Assembly: GCF_016774335.1 (NCBI RefSeq)
Contig: NZ_JAETWA010000045.1
Coordinates: forward strand, 248,001-312,000
Origin: Luteimonas saliphila
GTDB lineage: Bacteria > Pseudomonadota > Gammaproteobacteria > Xanthomonadales > Xanthomonadaceae
DNA length: 64,000 nt
Direction: 5' to 3'
Positions 8,675 through 17,255 of this stretch are shown here, one piece after another. A model generated the notes under the pieces. It saw only the letters and a list, made by a program, of their open reading frames with translations. It was not told the DNA's origin and ran no database searches. The translations under genes and the position numbers were made by a program. Position 1 is the first letter of the stretch; each line of letters opens with the position of its first letter.

Positions 8675-9073
8675 ATGATCGAGTTCTACCCGCAGATCAA
8701 GCACGCCCACATCGGTCTGGCCTTGCTCAGCGGCGGGCTGTTCGCGTTGCGCGGCCTGGCGCTGTTCGCCGGCATGCGCTGGCCGAACGCTGCACCCGTG
8801 CGCTGGTTCAGCTACACCGTGGACACCGCGCTGCTCACCGCGGCGATGATGCTGCTCACGATCCTGCCCGGCGCGCTCTACGCCAACGGCTGGCTGGCGG
8901 TGAAGGTCGCGCTGATCGTGGCCTACGTGGTGGTGGGTGTGTTCGCCCTGCGCCGCGGCCGCACCGCCCGCGTGCGCGCCGCCTGTTTCGTCGTCGCCCT
9001 GCTGCTGTTCGCAAAGGTCTATTTCGTCGCGCGCACGCATCACCCGCTGGGCGTGTTGTACCTGCTGGGGTGA
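8675..9073 (+). CDS. sirB2: SirB2 family inner-membrane protein
   Basis: 132 residues, four predicted transmembrane helices. The N-terminus FYPQIKHAHIGLALLSGGLF, the central VDTALLTAAMMLL and the end YFVARTHHPLG match the SirB2 family of small polytopic proteins. The family has no established biochemical role; conserved His near both ends could bind a metal or heme. No Shine-Dalgarno sequence is evident before the ATG. The 214 bases between nnrS and this gene contain only a weak FNR-like palindrome. Confidence 0.85.
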   Translation: MIEFYPQIKHAHIGLALLSGGLFALRGLALFAGMRWPNAAPVRWFSYTVDTALLTAAMMLLTILPGALYANGWLAVKVALIVAYVVVGVFALRRGRTARVRAACFVVALLLFAKVYFVARTHHPLGVLYLLG

Positions 9074-9101
9074 CGGCGGGATTCCTCAAAGGAAAACGCC
9101 T

Positions 9102-10328
9102 TCAGCCGGTGGCGACCGCACACGACGCACCCACGCACCAGGCGACCACGGCGAGCACCGGTACGCGTCCGCTGGCGAGCAGACCCAGGGCCACCGCTGC
9201 GACCAGCAGGTCGGTCGGACCGCGGATGCCTTCGCGCCATACCGGATCGTAGAAGGCGGCCGCAAGGAGTCCGACCACGGCGGCATTGATGCCCGCCACG
9301 GCGCGGGCGGCGAGCGGCCGGCGCGCCAGCGCCGCCCAGAACGGCAGCACGGCCGCGAGCAGCATCAGGCCCGGCAGGAAAATGGCGACCAGCGCGATGG
9401 CGGAGGAGGCCGCAGCCGGGAGGCCCAGGGGGATATCCGCGCCGAGGAACGCGGCCAGGGTGAACATCGGCCCGGGCACCGCCTGGGCGGCGCCGTAGCC
9501 TGCCAGGAACGTGTCGCCGTCGACCCAGCCCGGCGCGACCACCGCCTCCTGCAGCAGCGGCAACACCACGTGCCCGCCGCCGAACACGAGCGCGCCTGCA
9601 CGATAGAACGCCGCGAACACGCCGCCCGCATCGGGCGCCGACGTCGCCGGCAACGCGAGCGCGATCAGCAGCAGCGCCAGCCACACGGCCAGCAACATCG
9701 CACCCGTGCGACGCCCGTGCGGCAGGGGGAGGGGCTCGAAGTCCTGCGACGCGACGCCGCGGCACAGTACGAGCCCGGCGCCGCCGCCCAGCACGATCGC
9801 GACCAGTTGCGGCCCGGCGCCGGCAGTCGCCAGCACCAGCGCGGCGGCGGCGAGGGCGATGCCGATGCGCGGCAGGTCCGGTGTCAGGCGCCGGGCCATC
9901 CCGGCCAGCCCGTGCGCGACGACGGCCACGGCCAGCAGCTTCAGTCCCCGCACCACGGCCGGCATCCAGGCATCGTCCGCGAGATCGGGCAGCAGCAGCG
10001 CCAGCACGAACAGGCACAGCGCCGAGGGCAGGGTGAAGGCCACGAACGCGGCGAAGGCGCCGCGCCATCCCGCCCGCTGCAGCCCGAGCGCGAAGCCGAG
10101 CTGGCTGCTGGCCGGCCCCGGCAGGAACTGGCACACCGCCACCAGTTGCGCGAACCGCGCCTCGTCGAGCCAGCCGCGGCGCGCCACGCATTCGCGATGC
10201 AGGTAGCCGATGTGGGCGATCGGCCCGCCGAACGAAGTCAGGCCCAGCCGCAGGAAGGTGGCGAACACCTCGCGCGCGGAACCCGCCGTTGTCGACGCGA
10301 TGTCCGGAGGGGGCGCGTGGTCGCTCAA
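9102..10328 (-). CDS. chrA: chromate transporter ChrA (CHR family, two-domain)
   Basis: About 408 residues, two homologous halves of roughly six helices each, as in long-chain ChrA proteins that export chromate. Each half carries the family pattern: FLRLGLTSFGGPIAHIGY and FLPGPASSQLGF in the first, YRAGALVFGGGHVVLP and AVPGPMFTLAAFLG in the second. No ATG exists near the N-terminus. TTG at 10328 is proposed as start because it overlaps the arsC stop (TTGA) and leaves a short leader before the first helix. A longer frame runs back into arsC but would overlap it by over 100 bases. It is the third gene after arsH and arsC. Confidence 0.88.
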   Translation of the reverse strand: MSDHAPPPDIASTTAGSAREVFATFLRLGLTSFGGPIAHIGYLHRECVARRGWLDEARFAQLVAVCQFLPGPASSQLGFALGLQRAGWRGAFAAFVAFTLPSALCLFVLALLLPDLADDAWMPAVVRGLKLLAVAVVAHGLAGMARRLTPDLPRIGIALAAAALVLATAGAGPQLVAIVLGGGAGLVLCRGVASQDFEPLPLPHGRRTGAMLLAVWLALLLIALALPATSAPDAGGVFAAFYRAGALVFGGGHVVLPLLQEAVVAPGWVDGDTFLAGYGAAQAVPGPMFTLAAFLGADIPLGLPAAASSAIALVAIFLPGLMLLAAVLPFWAALARRPLAARAVAGINAAVVGLLAAAFYDPVWREGIRGPTDLLVAAVALGLLASGRVPVLAVVAWCVGASCAVATG

Positions 10329-10744
10329 CGCACCCGCCGCCCCTGCGCATCGATCACCACTTCGCCGTCTTCCTTCGCGAAGGGGCGGGTGACCGGTGGC
10401 AGCAGGTCGAGCACCACCTCCGACGGGCGGCACAGCCGGATGCCGCGGTCGGTCTCGACGAAGGGCCGGTTGATCAGAACAGGTTCGGCGAGCATCGCGT
10501 CGAGCAGGGCGTCGTCGTCGAGTGCGGGATCGTCCAGGCCCATCTCCCGCCAGGGCGTGTCCTTGCGGCGCAACGCCTCGCGCACGGACAGGCCGGCGCC
10601 GGCGATGAGTTCGGCCAGGCGCTGGCGCGTGGGCGGCTCGCGCAGGTATTCGATGATCCGCGGCTCGATGCCGGCGTGGCGGATCAGCGCCAGCGTGTTG
10701 CGCGAGGTGCCGCAGCCCGGGTTGTGAAGGATCGTGGCGAGCAA
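10325..10744 (-). CDS. arsC: arsenate reductase, glutaredoxin type
   Basis: 139 residues of the ArsC/Spx fold. It reduces arsenate to arsenite using glutathione and glutaredoxin. The catalytic Cys11 is in HNPGCGTSRN. The arsenate-binding arginines lie further along in EYLREPPT and VLINRPFVETDRGIRLCRP. The length is that of E. coli plasmid ArsC. It starts 10 bases after arsH and overlaps the presumed TTG start of chrA. A second, unrelated thioredoxin-linked arsenate reductase is encoded at 13.0 kb. Confidence 0.95.
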   Translation of the reverse strand: MLATILHNPGCGTSRNTLALIRHAGIEPRIIEYLREPPTRQRLAELIAGAGLSVREALRRKDTPWREMGLDDPALDDDALLDAMLAEPVLINRPFVETDRGIRLCRPSEVVLDLLPPVTRPFAKEDGEVVIDAQGRRVR

Positions 10745-10754
10745 GGCCTGGTCC

Positions 10755-11540
10755 TCAGCGACAGCAGGCGGGGCCGGCCGCCGCCAATGGCGCGGCGGGC
10801 ACGGGGAGCGGTACCGGCGCGGCGGTTTCGACCGCGCCCGACGCCTGTGCCAGCGTGGCCGCCGCCAGGTCGCCCTTGCGCTCGCTGTAGCGGCTGGTGA
10901 GGTAACCGCTGCGGTCGCGAACCATCAGGGTGAACTTCATCAGCTCTTCCATCACGTCGACCACGCGATCGTAGTACGGCGAAGGTTTCATCCGCCCGCT
11001 CGCGTCGAATTCCTGCCAGGCCCTGGGCACCGACGACTGGTTGGGGATGGTGACCATGCGCATCCAGCGGCCGAGCACGCGCAGCGCGTTGACCACGTTG
11101 AACGACTGCGACCCGCCGCAGACCTGCATCACCGCGAGCGTACGTCCCTGGGTGGGACGCACGCCGCCTTCCTCCAGCGGCAGCCAGTCGATCTGGTTCT
11201 TGAACACCGCCGTGGGGCTGCCGTGGCGCTCCGGGCTGACCCACACCTGGCCTTCCGACCACAGCGACAGGCGGCGCAGTTCCTGCACCTTCGGGTGGTC
11301 GGCCGCCGTGCTGTCCAGCAAAGGCAGGTCGTGCGGATCGAACACGCGGGTCTCGGCGCCCATCGCGCGCAGCAGGCGCTGCGCTTCCAGCGCGAGCTTG
11401 CGGCTGAAGGACGCGGGCCGCAGCGAGCCGTAGAGCAGGAGGATGCGGGGCGGGTGGCGTGGGCCCACCGGATCCAGGCGGGCGGGGTCGGGCAGCTCGA
11501 GCGCGCCGGTGAGGAGGTTGGGCAGATCGGGATGGGTCAT
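10755..11540 (-). CDS. arsH: ArsH, NADPH-dependent FMN organoarsenical oxidase
   Basis: 261 residues of the flavodoxin-like NADPH:FMN reductase family. ArsH oxidises trivalent organoarsenicals to less toxic pentavalent forms. [20 protein letters not shown] is the phosphate-binding loop for FMN, and [18 protein letters not shown] is the conserved ArsH segment. ATG 11540 is chosen because family similarity begins just after it; an open frame continues back into arsR antisense but has no support. It is transcribed divergently from arsR across a 42-base shared promoter region. The C-terminal Pro/Ala-rich tail with a final CCR is variable. Confidence 0.93.
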   Translation of the reverse strand: MTHPDLPNLLTGALELPDPARLDPVGPRHPPRILLLYGSLRPASFSRKLALEAQRLLRAMGAETRVFDPHDLPLLDSTAADHPKVQELRRLSLWSEGQVWVSPERHGSPTAVFKNQIDWLPLEEGGVRPTQGRTLAVMQVCGGSQSFNVVNALRVLGRWMRMVTIPNQSSVPRAWQEFDASGRMKPSPYYDRVVDVMEELMKFTLMVRDRSGYLTSRYSERKGDLAAATLAQASGAVETAAPVPLPVPAAPLAAAGPACCR

Positions 11541-11582
11541 GGCTGTCTTGTCCGTGCAATATTGTTCGATTATTCTAGAAAC
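11541..11582. promoter_or_regulatory. arsH-arsR divergent promoter/operator region
   Basis: Only 42 bases separate the two start codons. On the plus strand TTGTCC (11548-11553), a 17-base spacer and TATTCT (11571-11576) form a good sigma-70 promoter. The start point would be near 11583, the A of the arsR ATG. The AT-rich block AATATTGTTCGATTATT overlaps the spacer and -10 and is the likely ArsR operator, so one repressor would control both directions. Confidence 0.65.
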
Positions 11583-11933
11583 ATGGAAATGAAAGACGCA
11601 ACCATCGCGCTCGCCGCGCTCGGCCAGGACACCCGGCTGGCGGTGTTCCGCCTGCTGGTCGAGGCCGGTCCCGAGGGATTGGCGGCAGGTGCGATCGCCG
11701 AAGCGCTGTCGGTGCCGCCGGCGACGCTCTCGTTCCACCTCAAGGAGCTCGGCGCGGCAGGCCTCGTAGTCGCGATGCCGCAGGGGCGTTCGATCCGCTA
11801 TCGCGCCGACTTCGAGGCGATGGACGCACTGATCGGGTTCCTCACCCACAACTGCTGCGGCGGCAATGCCGAAGCCTGCCGGCCGGCAGTGGCGTCGCGC
11901 AGCGGCACCCGGCGCAAGGCATCGGCAGCATGA
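11583..11933 (+). CDS. arsR: ArsR family arsenite-responsive repressor
   Basis: 116-residue SmtB/ArsR winged-helix repressor. The DNA-binding helix is [20 protein letters not shown] (about 43-62). It lacks the classical ELCVCDL sensor in that helix. Instead it has Cys91, Cys92 and Cys99 after the last helix ([11 protein letters not shown]), the arrangement known from Acidithiobacillus ferrooxidans ArsR, where the vicinal pair and a downstream Cys bind As(III). ATG 11583 lacks a ribosome-binding site and coincides with the predicted transcript start; ATG 11589 is an alternative. It overlaps acr3 by ATGA. Confidence 0.93.
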   Translation: MEMKDATIALAALGQDTRLAVFRLLVEAGPEGLAAGAIAEALSVPPATLSFHLKELGAAGLVVAMPQGRSIRYRADFEAMDALIGFLTHNCCGGNAEACRPAVASRSGTRRKASAA

Positions 11934-12994
11934 CCCGGTCGGATCGCGCGGCGACGCCGGCGCAGGGCATGGGACCGTTCGAGCGGCGCCTGAGCCTGTG
12001 GGTGATGGCGTGCATCGTGGTCGGCACCACGGCCGGATGGCTGCTGCCCGGCGCCTTCACGACGCTGGGCGGAATGGAACTGGCGAGCGTGAACCTGCCG
12101 GTCGCGGTACTGGTGTGGCTGATGATCGTGCCGATGCTGCTGAAGATCGACTTCGCGGCGATGCGGGCGGTGGGCCGGCAATGGCGCGGCATCGGCGTCA
12201 CGCTCGGGGTCAACTGGCTGTTCAAGCCGTTCCTGATGGCGCTGCTGGCCTGGCTGTTCCTGCGGGTGCTGTTCGCGCGCTGGCTGCCGGCGGAACAGGT
12301 CGACGAATACGTGGCCGGGTTGATCCTGCTCGGCGCCGCGCCGTGCACGGCGATGGTGTTCGTGTGGAGCCACCTGTCGGGCGGCGATCCGGAGTTCACG
12401 CTGTCGCAGGTGGCGCTCAACGACGCGGTGATGGTGTTCGCGTTCGCGCCGGTGGTCGCGCTGCTGCTGGGGATGTCCGCGATCCGGGTGCCGTGGGACA
12501 CGCTGCTGCTGTCGGTGGCGATCTACATCCTGATCCCGCTCGCGGTGGCCGTGCTGCTGCGCCGCGCGCTGTTGCGCCGCGGTGGCACGCCCGCGCTGGC
12601 GCGTGCGCTGGCGCGGCTCGGTCCCTGGTCGATCGCCGCGCTGCTGGCGACGCTGGTGCTGCTGTTCGGTTTCCAGGGCGGGCAGATCCTGCGCCAGCCG
12701 CTGGTCATCGCGCTGCTGGCCGTGCCGATCCTGGTCCAGGCCTGGCTCACCTTCGGCGTGGGCTACTGGCTCAACCGCCGGTTGGGTACGCCGCACTGCG
12801 TCGGCGGTCCGTCGGCGCTGATCGGCGCCAGCAACTTCTTCGAGCTCGCCGTGGCCACCGCCATCGTGCTGTTCGGCGTCGATTCGGGCGCGGCGCTGGC
12901 GACAGTGGTGGGGGTGCTGGTCGAGGTGCCGGTGATGCTGTCGCTGGTACGCGTTGTCAATACATCCCGCGGCTGGTACGAGGCGCGAGGCTAG
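11930..12994 (+). CDS. acr3: Acr3 family arsenite efflux permease
   Basis: 354 residues, ten predicted helices, bile/arsenite/riboflavin transporter fold. It exports As(III) using the proton motive force. Cys139 in [12 protein letters not shown] is the conserved thiol essential in characterised Acr3 proteins, and the conserved Glu lies in [16 protein letters not shown] near the C-terminus. The start overlaps the arsR stop codon, so it is coupled to its regulator. It supplies the export step for arsenite made by both arsenate reductases of this island. Confidence 0.95.
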   Translation: MTRSDRAATPAQGMGPFERRLSLWVMACIVVGTTAGWLLPGAFTTLGGMELASVNLPVAVLVWLMIVPMLLKIDFAAMRAVGRQWRGIGVTLGVNWLFKPFLMALLAWLFLRVLFARWLPAEQVDEYVAGLILLGAAPCTAMVFVWSHLSGGDPEFTLSQVALNDAVMVFAFAPVVALLLGMSAIRVPWDTLLLSVAIYILIPLAVAVLLRRALLRRGGTPALARALARLGPWSIAALLATLVLLFGFQGGQILRQPLVIALLAVPILVQAWLTFGVGYWLNRRLGTPHCVGGPSALIGASNFFELAVATAIVLFGVDSGAALATVVGVLVEVPVMLSLVRVVNTSRGWYEARG

Positions 12995-13023
12995 TCCGGT
13001 TTCCCCTCCCGATGGAGTTCGCC

Positions 13024-13515
13024 ATGCAGGGTCACTACAACCTGTTGTTCCTGTGCACCGGCAATTCGGCGCGCAGCATCATGGCCGAGGTGCTGGCCAA
13101 CGAGTTGGGCCATGGGCGCTTCACCGCCTGGAGCGCGGGCAGCCGTCCGCGCGGACAGGTCGACCCGGTGGCATTGCAGGTGCTGCAGGAGGCAGGGTTC
13201 TCCACGCAGGGCCTGCGCAGCAAGTCCTGGAGCGAGTTCGCGCAACCCGGCGCGCCGGAGATGGACCTGGTGATCACCGTCTGCGACAGCGCGGCCGGTG
13301 AATCGTGCCCGGTGTGGCCCGGGCAACCGGCCACGGCGCATTGGAGCATCCCCGATCCGGTCGCGGCGACCGGCAGCGACGAGGTCGTGCGCAAGGCGTT
13401 CGCGCAGGCGCTGATGGCGTTGCAGCAGCGCATCCACCTGCTGGCGGCGCTGAGGATCGAGGCGCTGGACCGGCTGGTGCTGGAGCGCCAGGTCCGCGAG
13501 ATCGGCCACGGCTGA
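13024..13515 (+). CDS. arsC2: arsenate reductase, thioredoxin/LMW-phosphatase type
   Basis: 163 residues of the low-molecular-weight protein tyrosine phosphatase fold. Cys11 starts the P-loop CTGNSARS, and Cys87 and Cys95 supply the disulfide relay used by Staphylococcus pI258-type ArsC, so it should be recycled by thioredoxin. ATG 13024 has GGAG six bases upstream; ATG 13012 has none. It lies between acr3 and the GAPDH/arsJ pair, all on the plus strand. It is mechanistically distinct from the glutaredoxin-type ArsC at 10.3 kb. Confidence 0.93.
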   Translation: MQGHYNLLFLCTGNSARSIMAEVLANELGHGRFTAWSAGSRPRGQVDPVALQVLQEAGFSTQGLRSKSWSEFAQPGAPEMDLVITVCDSAAGESCPVWPGQPATAHWSIPDPVAATGSDEVVRKAFAQALMALQQRIHLLAALRIEALDRLVLERQVREIGHG

Positions 13516-13557
13516 GCGTCGAGTCCACACTTTCGTTCGTTGTCCAACTGGGGAAAC

Positions 13558-14562
13558 ATGAGCATTCGCATCGGTATCAACGGCTTCGGCCGGATGGGGC
13601 GACTGGCCCTGCGCGCGGCCTGGGGCAGTCCCGAATTTTCCTTCATCCACATCAACGACCCGGCCGGCGACCCGGCCACGCTGGCGCACCTGCTGCAGTT
13701 CGATTCGGTGCATGGACGCTGGGACCGCGACATACACGTAGTGGACGACGCGCTGGTGATCGACGGCGCCCGCATCCCCGTCAGCCGCAACCACGACATC
13801 GCCGCCAGCGACTGGACGGCCTGCGACGTGGTGATCGAGGCCTCGGGCAGGTTCCGCAAGCCAGACGTGCTGCAGCCCTACCTCGACCAGGGCGTGAAGC
13901 GGGTGGTGGTGACCGCGCCGATCAAGGCCGCCGGCACGCTGGACATCGTGATGGGCGTGAACCACCAGCGTTTCGATGCCGCGCGGCACCGGATCGTTTC
14001 TGCCGCCTCCTGCACGACCAACTGCCTCGCGCCGGTGGTCAAGGCGATCCACGAAGGCATCGGCATCCGCCACGGCAGCCTGACCACGATCCACAGCCTC
14101 ACCAACACCCAGGTGATCGTCGATGCACCGCACAAGGACCTGCGCCGCGCGCGCGCCTGCGGCAGCAGCCTGATCCCCACGTCCACCGGCTCGGCGACCG
14201 CGATCGCCGAGATCTTCCCCGAGCTGCGCGGACGCCTCGACGGCCACGCGGTGCGCGTGCCGCTGACCAATGCCTCGCTCACCGACTGCGTGTTCGAGGT
14301 CGAGCGCGCCACCACGGTGGAAGAAGTCAACGGACTGCTGCGCACCGCGGCGGAAGGCGAACTGGCCGGGATCCTCGGCTACGAGACGCGGCCGCTGGTG
14401 TCGATCGACTTCCTGCACGACCCGCGCTCGGCGATCGTCGATGCGCTGTCGACCCTGGTGGTCAACGGCACCCAGGTGAAGATCTACGCCTGGTACGACA
14501 ACGAGTGGGGCTATGTGAACCGCACGGTGGAACTGGTGCGGCTGGTCGGCCAGGCGGGTTGA
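13558..14562 (+). CDS. gapdh (ars operon): ArsJ-associated glyceraldehyde-3-phosphate dehydrogenase
   Basis: 334 residues. The Rossmann start is [18 protein letters not shown] and the catalytic Cys152 is in [12 protein letters not shown]. In ars operons this GAPDH uses arsenate in place of phosphate to make the unstable 1-arseno-3-phosphoglycerate, which ArsJ then exports. It lies 3 bases before arsJ, which makes that role much more likely than glycolysis. ATG 13558 is preferred because a G-rich ribosome site precedes it; an in-frame TTG at 13540 is the only upstream alternative. Confidence 0.93.
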   Translation: MSIRIGINGFGRMGRLALRAAWGSPEFSFIHINDPAGDPATLAHLLQFDSVHGRWDRDIHVVDDALVIDGARIPVSRNHDIAASDWTACDVVIEASGRFRKPDVLQPYLDQGVKRVVVTAPIKAAGTLDIVMGVNHQRFDAARHRIVSAASCTTNCLAPVVKAIHEGIGIRHGSLTTIHSLTNTQVIVDAPHKDLRRARACGSSLIPTSTGSATAIAEIFPELRGRLDGHAVRVPLTNASLTDCVFEVERATTVEEVNGLLRTAAEGELAGILGYETRPLVSIDFLHDPRSAIVDALSTLVVNGTQVKIYAWYDNEWGYVNRTVELVRLVGQAG

Positions 14563-14565
14563 ACG

Positions 14566-15798
14566 ATGCTCGCGCGCCTGTCGCCCGACGTCCGCCGGTA
14601 CCTGCTGGTCACCGGCAACTACTGGGCGTTCACCCTCACCGACGGCGCACTGCGGATGCTGGTGGTGCTGCATTTCCACCAGTTGGGCTACAGCCCGCTG
14701 CAGATCGCAATGCTGTTCCTGTTCTACGAGGTCTTCGGCGTGGTCACCAACCTCGTCGGCGGCTGGCTGGGCGCGCGCATCGGGCTCGATCGCACCATGC
14801 ACATCGGGCTGGCGCTGCAGGTGCTGGCGCTGGGCATGCTGCTGGTGCCGGCGGCCTGGCTGACCGTGGTGTGGGTGATGGCGGCGCAGGCGCTGTCGGG
14901 CATCGCCAAGGACCTCAACAAGATGAGCGCCAAGAGCAGCATCAAGCTGCTGGTGGCGGACGATCGGCCGGGCACGCTGTATCGCTGGGTGGCGGCGCTC
15001 ACCGGGTCGAAGAACGCGCTCAAGGGCGTCGGCTTCTTCCTGGGCGGCGTGCTGCTGACCACGGTCGGTTTCGCGCCCGCGGTGGCGATCATGGCCGCTG
15101 CGCTGCTGCTGGTGTGGCTGGCGAGCCTGGCACTGCTCAGGGGCGACCTGGGCAAGGCCGGCGCGCGGCCGAAGTTCCGCGACCTCATCTCCAAGAGCCG
15201 TGCGATCAACCTGTTGTCGGCAGCGCGGATGTTCCTGTTCGGGGCGCGCGACGTGTGGTTCGTGGTGGCGCTGCCGGTGTTCCTGGCGACCACGCTCGGC
15301 TGGGACTTCTGGCGCGTGGGCGGGTTCATGGCGGCATGGATCATCGGCTACGGGGTCGTGCAGTCGCTGGCGCCTTACGTCACCGGTCGCCAGGACGCGC
15401 GCATGCCGGGCGGCGGTGCCGCGTTCGCGTGGGGTGCGGCGCTGGCGGTGGTGCCGCTGGCGATGGCGGGGATGCTCGCGGCGGGCCTGTCGCCACAGCC
15501 GGTGCTGTTGGGCGGCCTGACGGTGTTCGGTGTGCTGTTCGCGGTCAACTCGTCGCTCCACAGCTACCTGATCGTCGGCCACGCCGCGCGCGACGGCGTT
15601 TCGCTGGACGTGGGTTTCTACTACATGGCCAATGCGATGGGACGCCTGCTGGGCACGGTGCTGTCGGGCTGGGTGTTCCAGGTGGCGGGGATCGGCGCGT
15701 GCCTGGTGATCTCGGGCGTGTTCATCGCGTTGGCGGCGCTGATCGTGCGCGCATTGCCGCCGGTGGCAGCCACCGCGAAGACAGCGGCTCAGCCATGA
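14566..15798 (+). CDS. arsJ: ArsJ, organoarsenical (arsenophosphoglycerate) efflux MFS
   Basis: 410 residues, about 12 helices. ArsJ exports 1-arseno-3-phosphoglycerate, which breaks down outside the cell, completing an arsenate-specific resistance pathway with the GAPDH just upstream. The conserved cytoplasmic segment SGIAKDLNKMSAKSSIKLLV is a clear ArsJ signature. Two other family segments, RYLLVTGNYWAFTLTDGALR and FYYMANAMGRLLGT, are also present. It ends the plus-strand ars operon. A GC-rich hairpin at 15812-15834 without a T-tract follows and may end the transcript. Confidence 0.93.
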   Translation: MLARLSPDVRRYLLVTGNYWAFTLTDGALRMLVVLHFHQLGYSPLQIAMLFLFYEVFGVVTNLVGGWLGARIGLDRTMHIGLALQVLALGMLLVPAAWLTVVWVMAAQALSGIAKDLNKMSAKSSIKLLVADDRPGTLYRWVAALTGSKNALKGVGFFLGGVLLTTVGFAPAVAIMAAALLLVWLASLALLRGDLGKAGARPKFRDLISKSRAINLLSAARMFLFGARDVWFVVALPVFLATTLGWDFWRVGGFMAAWIIGYGVVQSLAPYVTGRQDARMPGGGAAFAWGAALAVVPLAMAGMLAAGLSPQPVLLGGLTVFGVLFAVNSSLHSYLIVGHAARDGVSLDVGFYYMANAMGRLLGTVLSGWVFQVAGIGACLVISGVFIALAALIVRALPPVAATAKTAAQP

Positions 15799-15912
15799 GT
15801 GCGTAGCGCCTCGACCACGCGGACGCCGTGGTCGGCGGGCAGACGCGCACTCGGTTGGATACACTGGGCGGACGACGTGCGGCGACCCGCCGCGTGTTCG
15901 CATCGGTCGCGT

Positions 15913-16536
15913 CTACCCGGGACCGCCCCCGCGCGACACCGGAAGCCGCCAGCCGCGCCGGATGGCCAGCCAGCGCAGCACGAAGCAGGCCGCGGCGCCG
16001 CCGACGGTGACGGGCGCGGGCGGCAGGCCCAGCGCATCGCCGGCGACCACCACCGTCGCGCCGACGAAGGCCGCGATCGCGTACAACTCGCGCTGCAGCA
16101 CGCTCGGGACCTGCGCGACCAGCACGTCGCGCACGATCCCGCCGCCGACGCCCGACAGGATGCCGAGCATGATCGCGCCGGTCGGGCCGAGGCCGGCCTC
16201 GAGCGCCTTGTCCGCGCCGAGCACCGCGAACAGCGACAGCCCGACGGCATCGGACAGCTGCACCGGGTTGCGCATCCGCTCGACCCGTTCGTGGCGGTAG
16301 AAGGTCAGCAGGCCTGCGGCGCTGGAGATCGCGAGATAGCGCCAGTCGAGCACTGAGACCGGCGGCGTCGCGCCCAGCAGCACGTCGCGGACGATGCCGC
16401 CGGCGGTGGCCGCAGCGAACGCCAGCACCAGCACGCCGAACAGGTCGAGGCGATGGCGCACCGCCACCAGCGCGCCGCTGATCGCGAACGCGAAGGTGCC
16501 GACGAAATCGATGATCGCGATGAAGGTGGAGGTCAT
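15913..16536 (-). CDS. trimeric intracellular cation channel family protein (UPF0126)
   Basis: 207 residues, six to seven helices in two repeats. It matches the UPF0126/TRIC family (E. coli YadS/YicG-like): FAISGALVAVRHRLDLFGVL, then GGIVRDVLLGATPP in the first half and GGGIVRDVLVAQVPSVL in the second, the duplicated GG-RD signature. Prokaryotic TRIC proteins are cation channels; the physiological role here is unknown. ATG 16536 is chosen because the family N-terminus (IDFVGTFAFAISGA) follows it directly and GGAG-like sequence precedes it; the open frame extends far upstream without similarity. Confidence 0.9.
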   Translation of the reverse strand: MTSTFIAIIDFVGTFAFAISGALVAVRHRLDLFGVLVLAFAAATAGGIVRDVLLGATPPVSVLDWRYLAISSAAGLLTFYRHERVERMRNPVQLSDAVGLSLFAVLGADKALEAGLGPTGAIMLGILSGVGGGIVRDVLVAQVPSVLQRELYAIAAFVGATVVVAGDALGLPPAPVTVGGAAACFVLRWLAIRRGWRLPVSRGGGPG

Positions 16537-16697
16537 GATCCGTTCGCCCGAGGTGCGCGGGGGAGGGTAGGCGGTCAGCGTGCCCCGGGGAAGCGCCTTG
16601 TTTGCCGGGAGCATTGTTCTCCTGGACAACGGGATCGGGCCATCATTCTGATGGCTGATGGGAGGCCGGCTCCCGGTCGCGTGCGACTTCGGAGGGG

Positions 16698-16810
16698 CCG
16701 CAGTGCCCCGGGCAGGGGTCGCGCACCGCTCGGGCAGACGTCCCTGTCCGCACTCGCGGCCGCGGCACATCCCTGTGCCGCTTGCGCAACCCCTGCCCGG
16801 AACACTGCGG
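16698..16810 (-). repeat. structured repeat, GGA-loop hairpins on minus strand
   Basis: A 28-base outer stem pairs 16698-16725 with 16783-16810. Its three imperfect pairs are G-U wobbles if the minus strand is transcribed, but C-A clashes on the plus strand. Inside, 16762-16781 forms a perfect eight-pair hairpin that reads GCGGCACA-GGGA-UGUGCCGC on the minus strand; 16732-16750 forms a second hairpin with GGGA in its loop. The gap 16537-17255 has no credible gene and contains this unit, its inverted partner at 17022-17135, about 210 bases of unassigned sequence between them, and the nirK terminator. Confidence 0.7.
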
Positions 16811-17021
16811 CGCGTCGGCGTCCGTTCCGCGCCTTCGGGGGCGGGTGCGGCGATGTCTTCCAGGTGTCCAACCGCGGTCGAAGACTTTCGATAGGGGCTG
16901 CCGTTGCGCGGAGCAGCGTAGGCGCGGGGGGCGCCCGGGGTCCGATGCTTCGCGGCACCGGCACATCGCTTTGCCGTTCTGGAACTGCTGCTTTCGGAGA
17001 TCGCAGCACGAGCAGCGATGA

Positions 17022-17201
17022 GCCGTGCCCTGGCGCCCGGGGATCGCGGCAAGCAAGACATGGATGTCTTGCGCGCGAGTGAGGGCAGGATGCCCTGACC
17101 GAGCGGAAAGCGATCCCCGGGCGCCAGGGCGCGGCGTCCATCCGGAGCCCCGAAAAGAGAGTGTTCCATCGCGCGCCCATTTCTCCCTCGTTTGGGGAGA
17201 A
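17022..17201 (+). repeat. structured repeat type I, copy A (GGA loops, plus strand)
   Basis: A 26-pair stem joins 17022-17047 to 17110-17135; the only non-Watson-Crick pair is U-G. It encloses hairpin 17053-17072 (GCAAGACA-UGGA-UGUCUUGC) and hairpin 17082-17096 (AGGGCA-GGA-UGCCCU). A third stem, TTCTCCC 17181-17187 with GGGAGAA 17195-17201, follows. A second copy lies at 59872-60048 with compensating changes. No coding capacity is credible. It may be an RNA element carried as a dispersed repeat. Confidence 0.75.
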
Positions 17202-17204
17202 GAA

Positions 17205-17232
17205 CAAAAAAGCCCCCGCTTGCGCGGGGGCT
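17205..17232 (-). terminator. rho-independent terminator after nirK
   Basis: On the minus strand AGCCCCCGC, a four-base loop and GCGGGGGCT are followed by a run of six T. It begins about 24 bases after the nirK stop codon. Confidence 0.9.
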
Positions 17233-17255
17233 TCCGACGACGGGGAGACGCCGGA

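Noticed and set aside
12991-15903. A 970-codon minus-strand frame over the ars operon
   Set aside because: Antisense shadow of arsC2, GAPDH and arsJ, with His/Gln/Arg-rich low-complexity translation.
16453-17207. Open frames of 140-210 codons between the UPF0126 gene and nirK
   Set aside because: They overlap each other on both strands across structured repeats; the pattern is explained by palindromic GC-rich DNA.
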